Position numbers and translations under genes: made by a program | NCBI RefSeq assembly: GCF_014287515.2 | Contig: NZ_CP092473.1 | Span: forward strand, 2,879,001 to 2,943,000 | Source of the DNA: Roseburia rectibacter | Lineage (GTDB): Bacteria > Bacillota > Clostridia > Lachnospirales > Lachnospiraceae | Length of the DNA stretch: 64,000 nt | Direction: 5' to 3' | Shown: positions 26,988 to 35,401 of the stretch, piece after piece | Position numbering within the stretch: the stretch's first letter is position 1 | Layout: each line of letters starts with the position of its first letter | Notes under the pieces: model-generated | The model's input: only the letters and a program-made list of their open reading frames with translations | Databases searched by the model: none | Told to the model about the DNA's origin: nothing

Positions 26988-28405
26988 TATTGGTACACCT
27001 CCTCTTTATCGCCACTGATCATTCTTGTATAGCTAAGCAATGTAAGAAGCGCACAGATAGCAAATGAAATAATACCAATTACCGATGCCATCTTATAGTT
27101 TGAGTTATCGTTGGTCAATGTAAACAGCCATGTAATGAGAAGGTCTGTCTCTTTTGCATTAGAGTTTGCAAATGCCATGTTTGCTGTTGCATTGGAACTT
27201 GTCAGCAGATATATAACGTTAAAGTTATTGATGTTTGCAATGATGCTCTGAATCAGGGATGGTCCACAGATAAATAATACATACGGCATTGTGATCTTCC
27301 AGAAGATCTGCCATTTATTTGCACCATCGATACGTGCGCTCTCCAACTGATCTGTCGGAATATTCATCAGAATACCGGTAGCGGAAAGCATCTGATATGG
27401 AACACCGACCCAGATATTAATAAGAATGATCATTGCATGAGACCAGCCCGGTTTAGAGAGAAATGGAATATAGTTTCCTGAAACAAGTCCGATGCTTTGT
27501 AACCAGCCTGTCAGACCGATGTTGGAACATAATGTATTTACAATACCGTGGTCGCTGAACATTTTGCTTACAAGAAGCAATGTTACGAACTGTGGAATCG
27601 CGATTGTCACAACAAAAAGTGATCTCCACATTTTTTTAAAATGTGTATCTTCATGGTTGATCAACTTTGCCAAAAGAATACCACCGATGAAAGTTGTAAA
27701 TGTTGCCGATACTGCCCAGATCATTGTCCATGCAAGAATTCTTACGAATGCATAGGAGAATGTGATCGTGGTGCCGCCTGTAAACATATTCTTAAAGTTT
27801 CTAAGTCCAACCCATGTAAACAGGTAGTTTGGCGGCATATGATCCATATCATAATTGGTAAATGCCACACAGGACATAAAAATGATCGGTATAATGTTCA
27901 TCATAATAACACCGATACTCGGCAGGGTAAGTAATGTGATATAAAACTTACCATTGAAAAGAGATTTTATATCTTCTGCAAATGTATTGACATGTTCTCC
28001 CTCTTCTTTCATAAGCTGAAGCCGGTAAACAGCTTTCATATTGCTTATATATAAAAATATGAATGCTACGATTACGAGAACACCAATAATACCATATAGC
28101 AGGATCAGCAATGAGTTATCGTAATCATTAACAGTATTTTTCAAGGTCAGCGGATCAAATACGGACTCATACTGAACGGTACCAAGTGTATTTAAATCCT
28201 TAATATAATTGATAGAGAACATTCCTGTAAACAGGATCACTACCACTTCAAGGGCTGTTATTAAGACACCTTTGACGATCTGTTTCCGTCCCCAGTATCC
28301 GGCACCCATAACAAGCAGTGAAAGCTTGCACCAGATATCTCCCTTTGCCACTGCTGTTCCGAAATCGACAAAGTATTTTTTGATTGCGTTTAAAAATGTT
28401 TTCAT
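26987..28405 (-). CDS. Galacto-oligosaccharide ABC permease (MalF-type, long)
   Basis: 472 residues from ATG 28405 (GGGAG site); an open extension to 28483 has no site and overlaps a hairpin. It is longer than the usual 290-310 residues: two extra membrane segments and a soluble insert occupy residues 30-160 before the core, as in MalF of maltodextrin systems and GanP-like galactan permeases. The EAA loop ESARIDGANKWQIFWKITMP is near residue 375. It couples by one base to the MalG-type gene. Confidence 0.9.
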   Translation of the reverse strand: MKTFLNAIKKYFVDFGTAVAKGDIWCKLSLLVMGAGYWGRKQIVKGVLITALEVVVILFTGMFSINYIKDLNTLGTVQYESVFDPLTLKNTVNDYDNSLLILLYGIIGVLVIVAFIFLYISNMKAVYRLQLMKEEGEHVNTFAEDIKSLFNGKFYITLLTLPSIGVIMMNIIPIIFMSCVAFTNYDMDHMPPNYLFTWVGLRNFKNMFTGGTTITFSYAFVRILAWTMIWAVSATFTTFIGGILLAKLINHEDTHFKKMWRSLFVVTIAIPQFVTLLLVSKMFSDHGIVNTLCSNIGLTGWLQSIGLVSGNYIPFLSKPGWSHAMIILINIWVGVPYQMLSATGILMNIPTDQLESARIDGANKWQIFWKITMPYVLFICGPSLIQSIIANINNFNVIYLLTSSNATANMAFANSNAKETDLLITWLFTLTNDNSNYKMASVIGIISFAICALLTLLSYTRMISGDKEEVYQ

Positions 28406-28477
28406 AGATTCACTCCCTATGCGCGTGAATGAGAATTTTTGTTTCGGTAACAAAAACTTTTCTCTTTTTAAAAATCC

Positions 28478-28506
28478 CCACATGACCTGTCTGTCAGGTC
28501 ATGTGG
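28478..28506 (-). promoter_or_regulatory. Intergenic hairpin between binding-protein and permease genes
   Basis: CCACATGACCTG and CAGGTCATGTGG form a perfect 12-bp stem with a TCTGT loop, 27 bp after the binding-protein stop. Such hairpins often protect the 5' mRNA segment, so binding protein is made in excess over permease. The T tract after it is short, so partial termination is also possible. Confidence 0.7.
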
Positions 28507-28532
28507 AAATATGAGTTTTACAGATATTTTGA

Positions 28533-29867
28533 TTATTCAGCTACCGGCTGTGTAATACCAGCTACTGCATCATCAAGTACAGCCTGAAGATCTGTTGCAC
28601 CGTCAACCAGATTCTGTCCAAGTGCCTTTGCCGGATCCCAGTAATTATTGCCTACAACCTGCTGATCTGCAAACTCTGACTGCGCTGCAAGTGCTGCAAG
28701 TGCCGGGGAATCAATCTGAGCTGCTGCTACTGTGTTAGCCGGTCCCTCTGATGTAGCGTTACCGATTGCTAACTGGCTCTCCTCATTTGTGAGATACTCA
28801 GCAAGGAGCATTGACCAGCCAACATTTTTAGCATGGGAGTTCACACCTACGAATTTGTATCCTGCATAAGATCCCATCTGTGTAGCTGTTCCATTTACAT
28901 CGAAAGTAGGTAATTTACATGCTGCATATCCGTCACCGTATTTCGCTTCAAAAGATCCGGTGTTCCATGTACCGGAAACATATGCGCCAAGTGTACCGTC
29001 ATTTAACATGGTAATTGCATCCTGATCTTGTACGCTTACAAACGCCGGAGAAGAAGTGATATTTTCAATGCTCTGTGCTACTGCAAGACCTGTCTCAGAG
29101 TTCCAGTCACAATTATTTGAGTTATCTTCATTCATGGAAAGTTCACAGCCTGCACCAGAGAAGAATCCATACAGATACCATCCATCTGCTACATTCATGC
29201 CAACTTTTGTTCCTGCTTCTTCCGCTTTTGCTGTAAGATTTTCCCAGGAAGCCACATCCTCTTCAGAGAAGATGTTTGAATCATAGTATAAGAAATAACC
29301 GTTTGATGCTGTTAACGGATAAGCGTAAAGTTTTCCGTCTTTGGTAGCTGCTGCTACAGTTGCCTCTGAGTTTGTTTCTTTCGGATCATATGTATATGTA
29401 GCTGCCACTTCCTGAAGCGCACCTGCATTTACAAGATCATTTACCTGATCATCTGCAAATACAAATACATCTGCTGCCGCATCAATATCCTCAAGAATCT
29501 TATCTTTGGCATCTGCCTCAGATACAGCACCGATTGTGATGTTGAAATCTACATCTGAGTACTGCTCTTTGAATTTGTCTGTCAGCTCTTTCATAACATT
29601 CTGATAAGCTTCAAGTTCTGAGCACCATAACTGGATATCTACGGTTCCATCTGTAGATGCGATCAGATTTGCGATTGCATCATCGGAAGCTGATGCTGCC
29701 TCTGTCTCTGCAGCTGCATCGCCTGCTTCTGTTGTTGCAGCTGCATCACTGCTCTCTGCTGCGCTGTTGTCAGCTGTGCTGTTGTTTGCGGCTTTGTTTC
29801 CACATCCTGCGAACATGGAAGCTACCATTGCTGCACATAATACTGTGCTGATGACTTTTTTCTTCAT
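28533..29867 (-). CDS. Galacto-oligosaccharide-binding lipoprotein (MalE-type)
   Basis: 444 residues. The lipoprotein signal MKKKVISTVLCAAMVASMFAGC places the lipid on Cys22; an Ala/Thr/Glu/Ser-rich linker follows (23-63). The mature domain begins VDIQLWCSELEAYQNVMKEL and resembles maltodextrin-type binding proteins. It is the first gene of a LacI-controlled operon: a consensus promoter at 29961-29989 and an operator at 29935-29950 precede it. The inferred ligand is beta-galacto-oligosaccharide, from regulon membership; direct specificity cannot be read. Confidence 0.88.
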   Translation of the reverse strand: MKKKVISTVLCAAMVASMFAGCGNKAANNSTADNSAAESSDAAATTEAGDAAAETEAASASDDAIANLIASTDGTVDIQLWCSELEAYQNVMKELTDKFKEQYSDVDFNITIGAVSEADAKDKILEDIDAAADVFVFADDQVNDLVNAGALQEVAATYTYDPKETNSEATVAAATKDGKLYAYPLTASNGYFLYYDSNIFSEEDVASWENLTAKAEEAGTKVGMNVADGWYLYGFFSGAGCELSMNEDNSNNCDWNSETGLAVAQSIENITSSPAFVSVQDQDAITMLNDGTLGAYVSGTWNTGSFEAKYGDGYAACKLPTFDVNGTATQMGSYAGYKFVGVNSHAKNVGWSMLLAEYLTNEESQLAIGNATSEGPANTVAAAQIDSPALAALAAQSEFADQQVVGNNYWDPAKALGQNLVDGATDLQAVLDDAVAGITQPVAE

Positions 29868-29934
29868 TTGAAAATCCTCCCTTTTCCTTGATAGAAAAAA
29901 ATGTTCTTTTAGAACGCTTTTTCGTGTTGCGCTA

Positions 29935-29950
29935 TGCGCAATCGGTTGTT
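29935..29950 (-). promoter_or_regulatory. LacI-family operator O1 (importer operon)
   Basis: TGCGCAATCGGTTGTT (plus strand) matches the motif TTGCGCAAnCGnTT shared with four other sites. It starts 11 bp downstream of the -10 box of the importer promoter, where a repressor would block transcription. An overlapping perfect palindrome TTGCGC-TAT-GCGCAA spans 29927-29941. Confidence 0.7.
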
Positions 29951-29960
29951 CTATGGTTAG

Positions 29961-29989
29961 AGTATATCTCTGTTACATACTTGTGTCAA
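29961..29989 (-). promoter_or_regulatory. Sigma-A promoter of the importer operon
   Basis: Minus strand: TTGACA (29984-29989), 17-bp spacer, TATACT (29961-29966). A near-consensus housekeeping promoter, with the operator immediately downstream. The surrounding 29868-30344 gap contains no gene. Confidence 0.8.
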
Positions 29990-30081
29990 TGTCCACTATT
30001 TATAATAAATCCGACCATTTTTTAGCAATTTTGCACAATATTATTTTCTTCTCTTTCTTTTATTTTTTTCATATTCGACTT

Positions 30082-30098
30082 TTGCGCAACCGTTAACC
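30082..30098. promoter_or_regulatory. LacI-family operator O2 (upstream auxiliary site)
   Basis: TTGCGCAACCGTTAACC fits the shared operator motif. It lies 147 bp upstream of O1 (14 helical turns), a spacing suited to looping by a tetrameric repressor. No other promoter was seen at this site. Confidence 0.5.
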
Positions 30099-30255
30099 AT
30101 CGATTTTTCGTGCATTTTCAATTATGTAACATGCTTTTTATGGATGTTTTAGCTCTTTTTTTGCAATTTTTGAACCAGTGATTTTGGGGGCAGATTTGGT
30201 AACATTTTCAAAAGATATAAACTGGGTATATCTGCCCAGCAAAACAGTTTTCTGT

Positions 30256-30296
30256 AAAAAAAAAGCGAAACACATTCATTTTCCTGTGCTTCGCCC
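30256..30296 (-). terminator. Intrinsic terminator of the lacI-type gene
   Basis: Minus strand: GCGAAGCACA pairs with TGTGTTTCGC (one G-U) around a 10-nt loop and is followed by nine T. It ends the regulator transcript about 50 bp past its stop. Confidence 0.85.
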
Positions 30297-30344
30297 ATTT
30301 CAAATTCATAACTTCAATCTATCCATAGATTTTCCTGTCTGTAT

Positions 30345-31358
30345 TTACTTTGTCGATTCTTTGAGTACCACTTCATATGGAAGTAATGTGCGTTCTTTTA
30401 CTTCAAGTCCCTCCGTCAGATCAAGCAGTGTTCTGCATGCTACCATTCCAAGTTCTTTCGCATCAAATGACAGCGATGTGATCGACGGTACGTTATTTTC
30501 AAGTACCATGCTGTTATAAAATGATGCCACCCGGACATCTTCCGGTACTTTGACATGCTGCTGGCGGAGTGTTTTTAAAACACGGCTGCAGACAGCATCA
30601 TCCATACATAGAATACAGTCTGCCTGCCGGTTCAACGCTTCCTTGACTGCTTTTTCCACCAAAACCTGATTATCCTGGCTTAAAAACATCAGGTCCTCAT
30701 CTAACTCTTTTCCCATCTTTGCATATGCTTCGCGAAATCCCCGCAGACGGCTCTGTGTGACCACATGTTCCTCATTGCCGCCGATCAGCGCAATTTTTTC
30801 CATTTGTTTCATCAATATGATCGATGTAAGTTCTTTGCATGCGCTCTTGTGATTGTGGTCTACCTGGATCACACCTTTATAATTGGTACTGGTACTTCCG
30901 ATCGTGACAAACGGTACATTTTTTGTCTGTAAAAACTCGATCTGCTCATCTTCCACAAAAGTCCGCATCAAAATCACACCATCCACTTTATGGTTAGCAA
31001 TGATACGCTCTAAAGAAGATATATCATTTGTCATACAGATAGAAAGCAGGATGTCGTATTCCATGCTTCCAGCGATCTCCTGTATGCCAAACAGACATTC
31101 CTGAAAGAATGTAAGATCCACCACATCATACTCTCCCGGCATGACAACACAGATATTATAAGTCTTAGACTGTGCAAGCCCTTTCGCAATCACATTTGGC
31201 TTATAGTCATGCTCCTCTATATATGCTAAAACACGTTCTCTCGTTTCCTTACCGATCCGTCCTTTGCCGGAGATTGCACGCGATACGGTTGTCTTTGATA
31301 CCCCAAGTGCCTCTGCCACATCCGCAATCGTAATATTTTTTTCTGACCCCTTATCCAT
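30345..31358 (-). CDS. LacI-family repressor of the galacto-oligosaccharide regulon
   Basis: 337 residues. The N-terminal HTH and hinge helix ITIADVAEALGVSKTTVSRA, ISGKGRIGKETRERV and the following periplasmic-binding-protein-like domain (about 60-330) are standard LacI/GalR architecture. Start ATG 31358 with AGGGATAAGAG. The gene has its own promoter region with an 18-bp palindrome at 31385-31402, suggesting autoregulation, and it lies between the importer operon and the GH3 gene. By context its effector is a galactoside or galactose; it probably binds the five TTGCGCAA-type sites seen at 29.9-35.4 kb. Confidence 0.92.
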   Translation of the reverse strand: MDKGSEKNITIADVAEALGVSKTTVSRAISGKGRIGKETRERVLAYIEEHDYKPNVIAKGLAQSKTYNICVVMPGEYDVVDLTFFQECLFGIQEIAGSMEYDILLSICMTNDISSLERIIANHKVDGVILMRTFVEDEQIEFLQTKNVPFVTIGSTSTNYKGVIQVDHNHKSACKELTSIILMKQMEKIALIGGNEEHVVTQSRLRGFREAYAKMGKELDEDLMFLSQDNQVLVEKAVKEALNRQADCILCMDDAVCSRVLKTLRQQHVKVPEDVRVASFYNSMVLENNVPSITSLSFDAKELGMVACRTLLDLTEGLEVKERTLLPYEVVLKESTK

Positions 31359-31384
31359 AAACTCTTATCCCTCGCTTTTTTGCG

Positions 31385-31402
31385 CTTAGTTGCGCAACTA
31401 AG
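31385..31402. promoter_or_regulatory. Palindromic operator in the lacI-type leader
   Basis: CTTAGTTGCGCAACTAAG is a perfect 18-bp palindrome with the same TTGCGCAA core as the other operators, 27 bp upstream of the regulator start and just after a plausible promoter (TTGATT, 17 bp, AATAAT). It implies negative autoregulation. Confidence 0.65.
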
Positions 31403-31453
31403 TTTATTATTGTACAACCAGGGGCAAAAATCAATCCTATTTTTTTCCTAATT

Positions 31454-33589
31454 TTATTCCAGTATCAGACTTTTTACCGTTTTTCCGGCAAGCCTCTCGC
31501 TACGCGTATCCGGCTGCATACCTCCGACAAATATCCGGAAGTTTCCAGACGGCAGGATCTTCTTTCCTTTCTCATCATACAGCATAAACGCCTCCGGTTC
31601 TAAGCGGATGTGAATTTCTTTTTCTTCTCCTGCGTGAAGTGGAAGTTTTACGATCTTTTTCAACTGTCCATATGGCATATCAGAATGTTCTGCCTTCACG
31701 TAAACCTGTACCGTCTCGATACCATCCATTTTTCCGGTATTTTTTACGGACACACCGATCGTTACCCCATCAGAGGTCTTTGGTCTCTGCTCTAAAAACC
31801 TGATATTCTGATACGTATACTCCGTATAGGAAAGTCCATAGCCAAACGGATATAATGCCTCCTGTTTCATATAACGGTAAGTTCTTCCCTTCATGGAATA
31901 GTTTTCAAACTCCGGCAGTTCTTCCGTGGTACGGTAAAATGTGACCGGCAGTTTTCCTTCCGGATTTGCTTCTCCAAACAAAATATCTGCAATCGCCGCT
32001 CCGCCTCTTGCGCCCGGATACCATCCCTGTATGATCGCATCCACATGTTCATCCGCCCAGCTTACCGCAAGCGCGCTTCCTGATAACAGGACTAAAACAA
32101 CAGGTTTGCCACAGGATACTGCTGCTTCTAAAATTTCCTCCTGTAGTCCCGGAAGATTCAGATCCGGTTTGTCACCACTGCCATACTCATTGCCTGCATC
32201 TCCTTCTTCTCCCTCAATACCTGCATCGAGCCCAAGTACTGCAATAACCACATCACTCTCTTTACATACACCAAGCACTTCCGACATGCGGTCATTCTCC
32301 TGTGCCAGATTGCTGGTACGATCCTTATAAAGATGACATCCCTCTGAATAGAGCACCCTCACATCATCGCCGACATAATCTTCAATTCCCTCTAACACAG
32401 TAATGTAACGTGACGCAGTTCCCTCATAATTGCCAACTAACGCACGTCTGCTGTCTGCATTCGGCCCGATCACACCGATCGTTTTTATTTTATTTTTATC
32501 AAGCGGTAATATATGCTCCTTATTTTTTAACAGGACAATCGTGCGTTTTGCTACTGCTTCATTGAAAGTTCTCATTTCTTTGCTGTCTGCGGCAAGATAA
32601 GGAATTTTATCATATGGGTTTTCTTCTTTTTTATCGAACACACCCAGTTTCATTCTTGCCGTAAAAAGATTTGTGACAGCCTCATCTAAACGTTCTTCTT
32701 TGACCAGTCCCTGTCTTACCGCCTGAACCAGAAAGCCAAACAATGTACCGCAGTTTAAGTCACAGCCATTATTCATTGCCATCGCAACCGATTCGATCGC
32801 GGTGCTTGTAACATGATGTCCTTCATGAAAATCCCTGATTGCCCAGCAGTCAGATGTCACATGTCCCAAAAATCCCCATTCTTTTCGCAGAATATCGTTC
32901 AGCAGACGTTTGTTTCCACAGCACGGAACTCCATTTGTCCGGTTATAGGCCCCCATTACTGCTTCTACTTTTCCTTCTTTTACACATGCTTCAAATGCCG
33001 GCAGATATGTTTCCCTTAAATCCTGTTCCGTCACCTTGGCATCAAATTCATGACGCACCACCTCCGGTCCGCTGTGAACTGCAAAATGTTTCGCACATGC
33101 AGCCGCTTTTAAATAATTTTCATCATGTCCCTGTAAGCCTTCAATATACCGTACTCCAAGACGGCTGGTCAGATACGGATCTTCCCCAAAAGTCTCATGT
33201 CCCCTGCCCCATCTTGGATCGCGGAAAATATTGACATTCGGCGCCCAGAAAGTCAGGCCTTTATAAATATCTGTATCTTTTCCTTCCTGCTGCATATTAA
33301 ATTTGGCTCTTGCCTCCGTTGACACCGCATCCCCGACCTGTTCTAACAGATCTTCGTCAAAAGTTGCAGCCAGACCGATCGCCTGCGGAAATACTGTTGC
33401 TGTGCCGGCTCTTGCCACACCATGCAGTGCCTCGTTCCACCAGTTATATGCCTTTATATTTAACCGTTCCACCGCCGGTGCCTGATACAGGGTCTGTGCC
33501 ACTTTTTCTTCCAGTGTCATTTTACCGACCAATTCTGCCGCACGTTTTCTATAATTGTCAAGTTTTTCTTTATTATGATTCAGTTCCAT
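31454..33589 (-). CDS. GH3 beta-glycosidase (beta-xylosidase/glucosidase type)
   Basis: 711 residues from ATG 33589 with GGAGG; the frame is open to 33658 without a better site. Domains: GH3 barrel (about 20-300), GH3 C-terminal sandwich (about 370-580; DAGIEGEEGDAGNEYGSGD carries the acid/base loop) and fibronectin type III (about 620-690). The nucleophile Asp is in HVTSDCWAI. The YNWWNEALHGVAR segment is typical of the subgroup with beta-xylosidase, arabinofuranosidase and glucosidase members. No signal peptide, so it trims imported oligosaccharides, perhaps side chains. It has its own promoter with a palindrome at 33661-33686 and no TTGCGCAA site. Confidence 0.88.
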   Translation of the reverse strand: MELNHNKEKLDNYRKRAAELVGKMTLEEKVAQTLYQAPAVERLNIKAYNWWNEALHGVARAGTATVFPQAIGLAATFDEDLLEQVGDAVSTEARAKFNMQQEGKDTDIYKGLTFWAPNVNIFRDPRWGRGHETFGEDPYLTSRLGVRYIEGLQGHDENYLKAAACAKHFAVHSGPEVVRHEFDAKVTEQDLRETYLPAFEACVKEGKVEAVMGAYNRTNGVPCCGNKRLLNDILRKEWGFLGHVTSDCWAIRDFHEGHHVTSTAIESVAMAMNNGCDLNCGTLFGFLVQAVRQGLVKEERLDEAVTNLFTARMKLGVFDKKEENPYDKIPYLAADSKEMRTFNEAVAKRTIVLLKNKEHILPLDKNKIKTIGVIGPNADSRRALVGNYEGTASRYITVLEGIEDYVGDDVRVLYSEGCHLYKDRTSNLAQENDRMSEVLGVCKESDVVIAVLGLDAGIEGEEGDAGNEYGSGDKPDLNLPGLQEEILEAAVSCGKPVVLVLLSGSALAVSWADEHVDAIIQGWYPGARGGAAIADILFGEANPEGKLPVTFYRTTEELPEFENYSMKGRTYRYMKQEALYPFGYGLSYTEYTYQNIRFLEQRPKTSDGVTIGVSVKNTGKMDGIETVQVYVKAEHSDMPYGQLKKIVKLPLHAGEEKEIHIRLEPEAFMLYDEKGKKILPSGNFRIFVGGMQPDTRSERLAGKTVKSLILE

Positions 33590-33660
33590 ATGTCCATCCT
33601 CCATACTTATACCGGTTTTAATGTCAGGCTTTATTCTCTGGCAGCCTGCAAAAAACATTG

Positions 33661-33686
33661 CTTATTCATTTATGTTAATGAATAAG
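33661..33686. promoter_or_regulatory. 26-bp palindrome at the GH3 promoter
   Basis: CTTATTCATT and AATGAATAAG are perfect 10-bp arms around TATGTT. A TATACT -10 element lies just upstream on the minus strand (33687-33693 region), so the palindrome covers the start of the transcript. It differs from the TTGCGCAA operators, pointing to another regulator for GH3. Confidence 0.5.
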
Positions 33687-33756
33687 AGTATAACTGTCTA
33701 CACTATATTTTACAGTATTTTTCCCGACAAATCATAGATATTTTTTCAAAAGAAAA

Positions 33757-33781
33757 ACTGCGGCATTTTTCATACCGCAGT
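33757..33781 (-). terminator. Terminator after the Ig-like domain gene
   Basis: Minus strand: ACTGCGGTA and TGCCGCAGT pair around an A-rich loop and are followed by TTTTTC. It starts 10 bp past the stop at 33791. Confidence 0.75.
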
Positions 33782-33790
33782 CTCTTTGAC

Positions 33791-34925
33791 TTATTTTTTG
33801 ATCTTGATTTTTATGGTTGCTTTCTTACCACTTCCATCGGTTGCTTTTGCCGTGATCGTAACTGTTTTTCCAATTCCGGCTTTCTTTGCCGTCACAACAC
33901 CTTTGCTGTTTACTGTCGCATATTTGTTGTTTGAAGAAGTCCATTCAATCTTTGAATTGGCTTTCTTTCCATTTGTTTTTACTCTTGCATACACAGTTAT
34001 CTTCTTACCGGCTTTCACTGTTTTAGCTTTTGCCTGTAATGTGATCTTTGTAACTGTATGTTTCATGATCCTGATCTTGGCTTTGGCACGAACACCGCTT
34101 CCATCCGCTGCTTTTGCCGTGATCGTAACTGTTTTTCCTGCTCCGGCTTTCTTTGCTGTCACAACACCTTTGCTGTTTACCGTCGCATATTTCGTATTCG
34201 AAGATGACCATACAACTTTTTTATTCGTCGCTTTCTTCGGGCCAACGGTTGCCTTCAGGGTCAGTTTTTTCCCAACTGCCAGAGAATACTGTCCCGGTGT
34301 GATCGTAATTTTCTGTACTTTCACGTTTTTCTTTGTATTATCTGGTTTCTCTGTATCCGCCGGTTTCTTTATATTGTCCGGTTTTTCTGTATCACCTGGC
34401 TTTTCTGTATCTGCCGGTTTTTCTGTATCACCTGGCTTTTCTGTATCCGCTGGTTTTTCTGTATCCGCTGTTTTTTCTTTCAGATTACCGACTGCTGCAG
34501 CTAATCTTTCTGTAACCGCATCAATCTCATCCTGCGTTGCCTTTTCGTTTGCTGCCACCTCTTTTGCTGCTGCAAGTGCCTCAGCAAAAACTTTATAGCT
34601 TTCTTCTGTATAGTCTGATGCATTTATTTTTTCAGCTTTGGCAATCTGCGCATTTAATGCTGTCTTATCAACCGAAACGACGACCGGTGCCTTATCTTTT
34701 ACTGTCTTCCAGATGCACATATTTGCTTCCTCCCTGTGCACCTGAAGTTTCCTCCGTGACCGTTCCGGTTGTGTCCCATCCGGTCAGTCCATCCTCAAAA
34801 TCAAAATTTGCATTTTCCATACCGGAAACTGTTTCTGCCGACACCTTCACCGGTTCCGGCAATCCGGCAAGCAGTGAAACTGCCATCATACCGGCAAGCA
34901 GTCCACTTATAAACCTTCGTTTCAT
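33791..34925 (-). pseudogene. Secreted modular glycanase (probable endo-galactanase), core deleted and frame broken
   Basis: The gene starts at ATG 34925 (AAGGGAG site) with a signal peptide (MKRRFISGLLAGMMAVSLLA, cleavage near VSA) and then NFDFEDGLTGWDTTGTVTEE, the start of a CBM-like module seen in cell-surface glycanases. This frame stops at 34692 after LEDSKR. One base out of register, from about 34710, comes KDKAPVVVSVDKTALNAQIA, a FIVAR helical module, a (P-x-DTEKP)n linker and two Ig-like Big_2 domains ending at 33791. No catalytic domain lies between. A several-hundred-codon deletion joined the two ends out of frame. The LacI operator and consensus promoter upstream suggest the lost enzyme was the secreted GH53 galactanase of the regulon. 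Confidence 0.65.
33838..34200. repeat. Direct repeats inside the Ig-like domain region
   Basis: A segment of about 85 bp encoding KYATVNSKGVVTAKKAG and KTVTITAKA(A/T)DGSG occurs twice (about 33835-33935 and 34105-34200), reflecting two near-identical Big_2 modules. A 15-bp unit coding for DTEKP with variable neighbours repeats upstream at 34345-34470. Both are prone to recombination. Confidence 0.75.
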
Positions 34926-34981
34926 CCTCTTTCTCCCTTCTTCTTTTTACGCAAATATATTTATTCATAAATATTTTCCGT

Positions 34982-35029
34982 TTGCGCAACCGATTATTCA
35001 ATTATAAATATTTCATATTTTATTTACAA
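34982..35029 (-). promoter_or_regulatory. Promoter and LacI operator O4 of the broken glycanase
   Basis: Minus strand: TTGTAA (35024-35029), 17-bp spacer, TATAAT (35001-35006), then the operator AATAATCGGTTGCGCAA (34982-34998). The layout is the same as at the importer and GH42 promoters. The gap 34926-35401 is very AT-rich and otherwise gene-free. Confidence 0.75.
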
Positions 35030-35309
35030 TTAACATATTTCAACAATATTTTTATCGCCTTTTTATTCATTTATTACAATATATTTTGTTTTTATTTTGG
35101 TGTTTTTTACTAATTTTTATCGTTTATTTTTAGTATTTTTCACGTTTTATCATCTTCCTTGTTGCGATCAAACTACATTATTGCGCAGTTTTTTTTATAT
35201 TTTTTTGAATAAATATGCTTTTATTTTTTTATTTTTCCGCTTTATATACTTTTTTTCATGCATTTACAGCCATTTGCGATTTTTTATCTGTTGCATTACA
35301 GCATTATGG

Positions 35310-35358
35310 TTTACATACAAATTTCTGAATGATATACTATATTTGCGCAAGCGGTTGC
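35310..35358 (+). promoter_or_regulatory. Promoter and LacI operator O5 of the GH42 gene
   Basis: Plus strand: TTTACA (35310-35315), 17-bp spacer, TATACT (35333-35338), then TTGCGCAAGCGGTTGC (35343-35358). The operator begins 5 bp after the -10 box. It controls the only plus-strand sugar gene of the region, divergent from the broken glycanase. Confidence 0.75.
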
Positions 35359-35401
35359 TTTGTGTATAACACTTACAGATATCATGAAAAGAAAGGGCAA
35401 T

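Noticed and set aside
30181-30240. GGGCAGAT...ATCTGCCC inverted repeat considered as a further operator
   Set aside because: Arms are 34 bp apart, no gene starts nearby and the motif is not repeated elsewhere in the window, so no function can be supported.
34345-34470. Regular short repeats considered as a CRISPR array
   Set aside because: The unit is 15 bp and in frame, encoding DTEKP linkers; there are no unique spacers and no cas genes.
33786-34598. Plus-strand 270-codon open frame rich in Phe, Val and Ala
   Set aside because: It is the exact antisense of the Big_2/FIVAR coding region, has a repeat-driven composition and no ribosome binding site.
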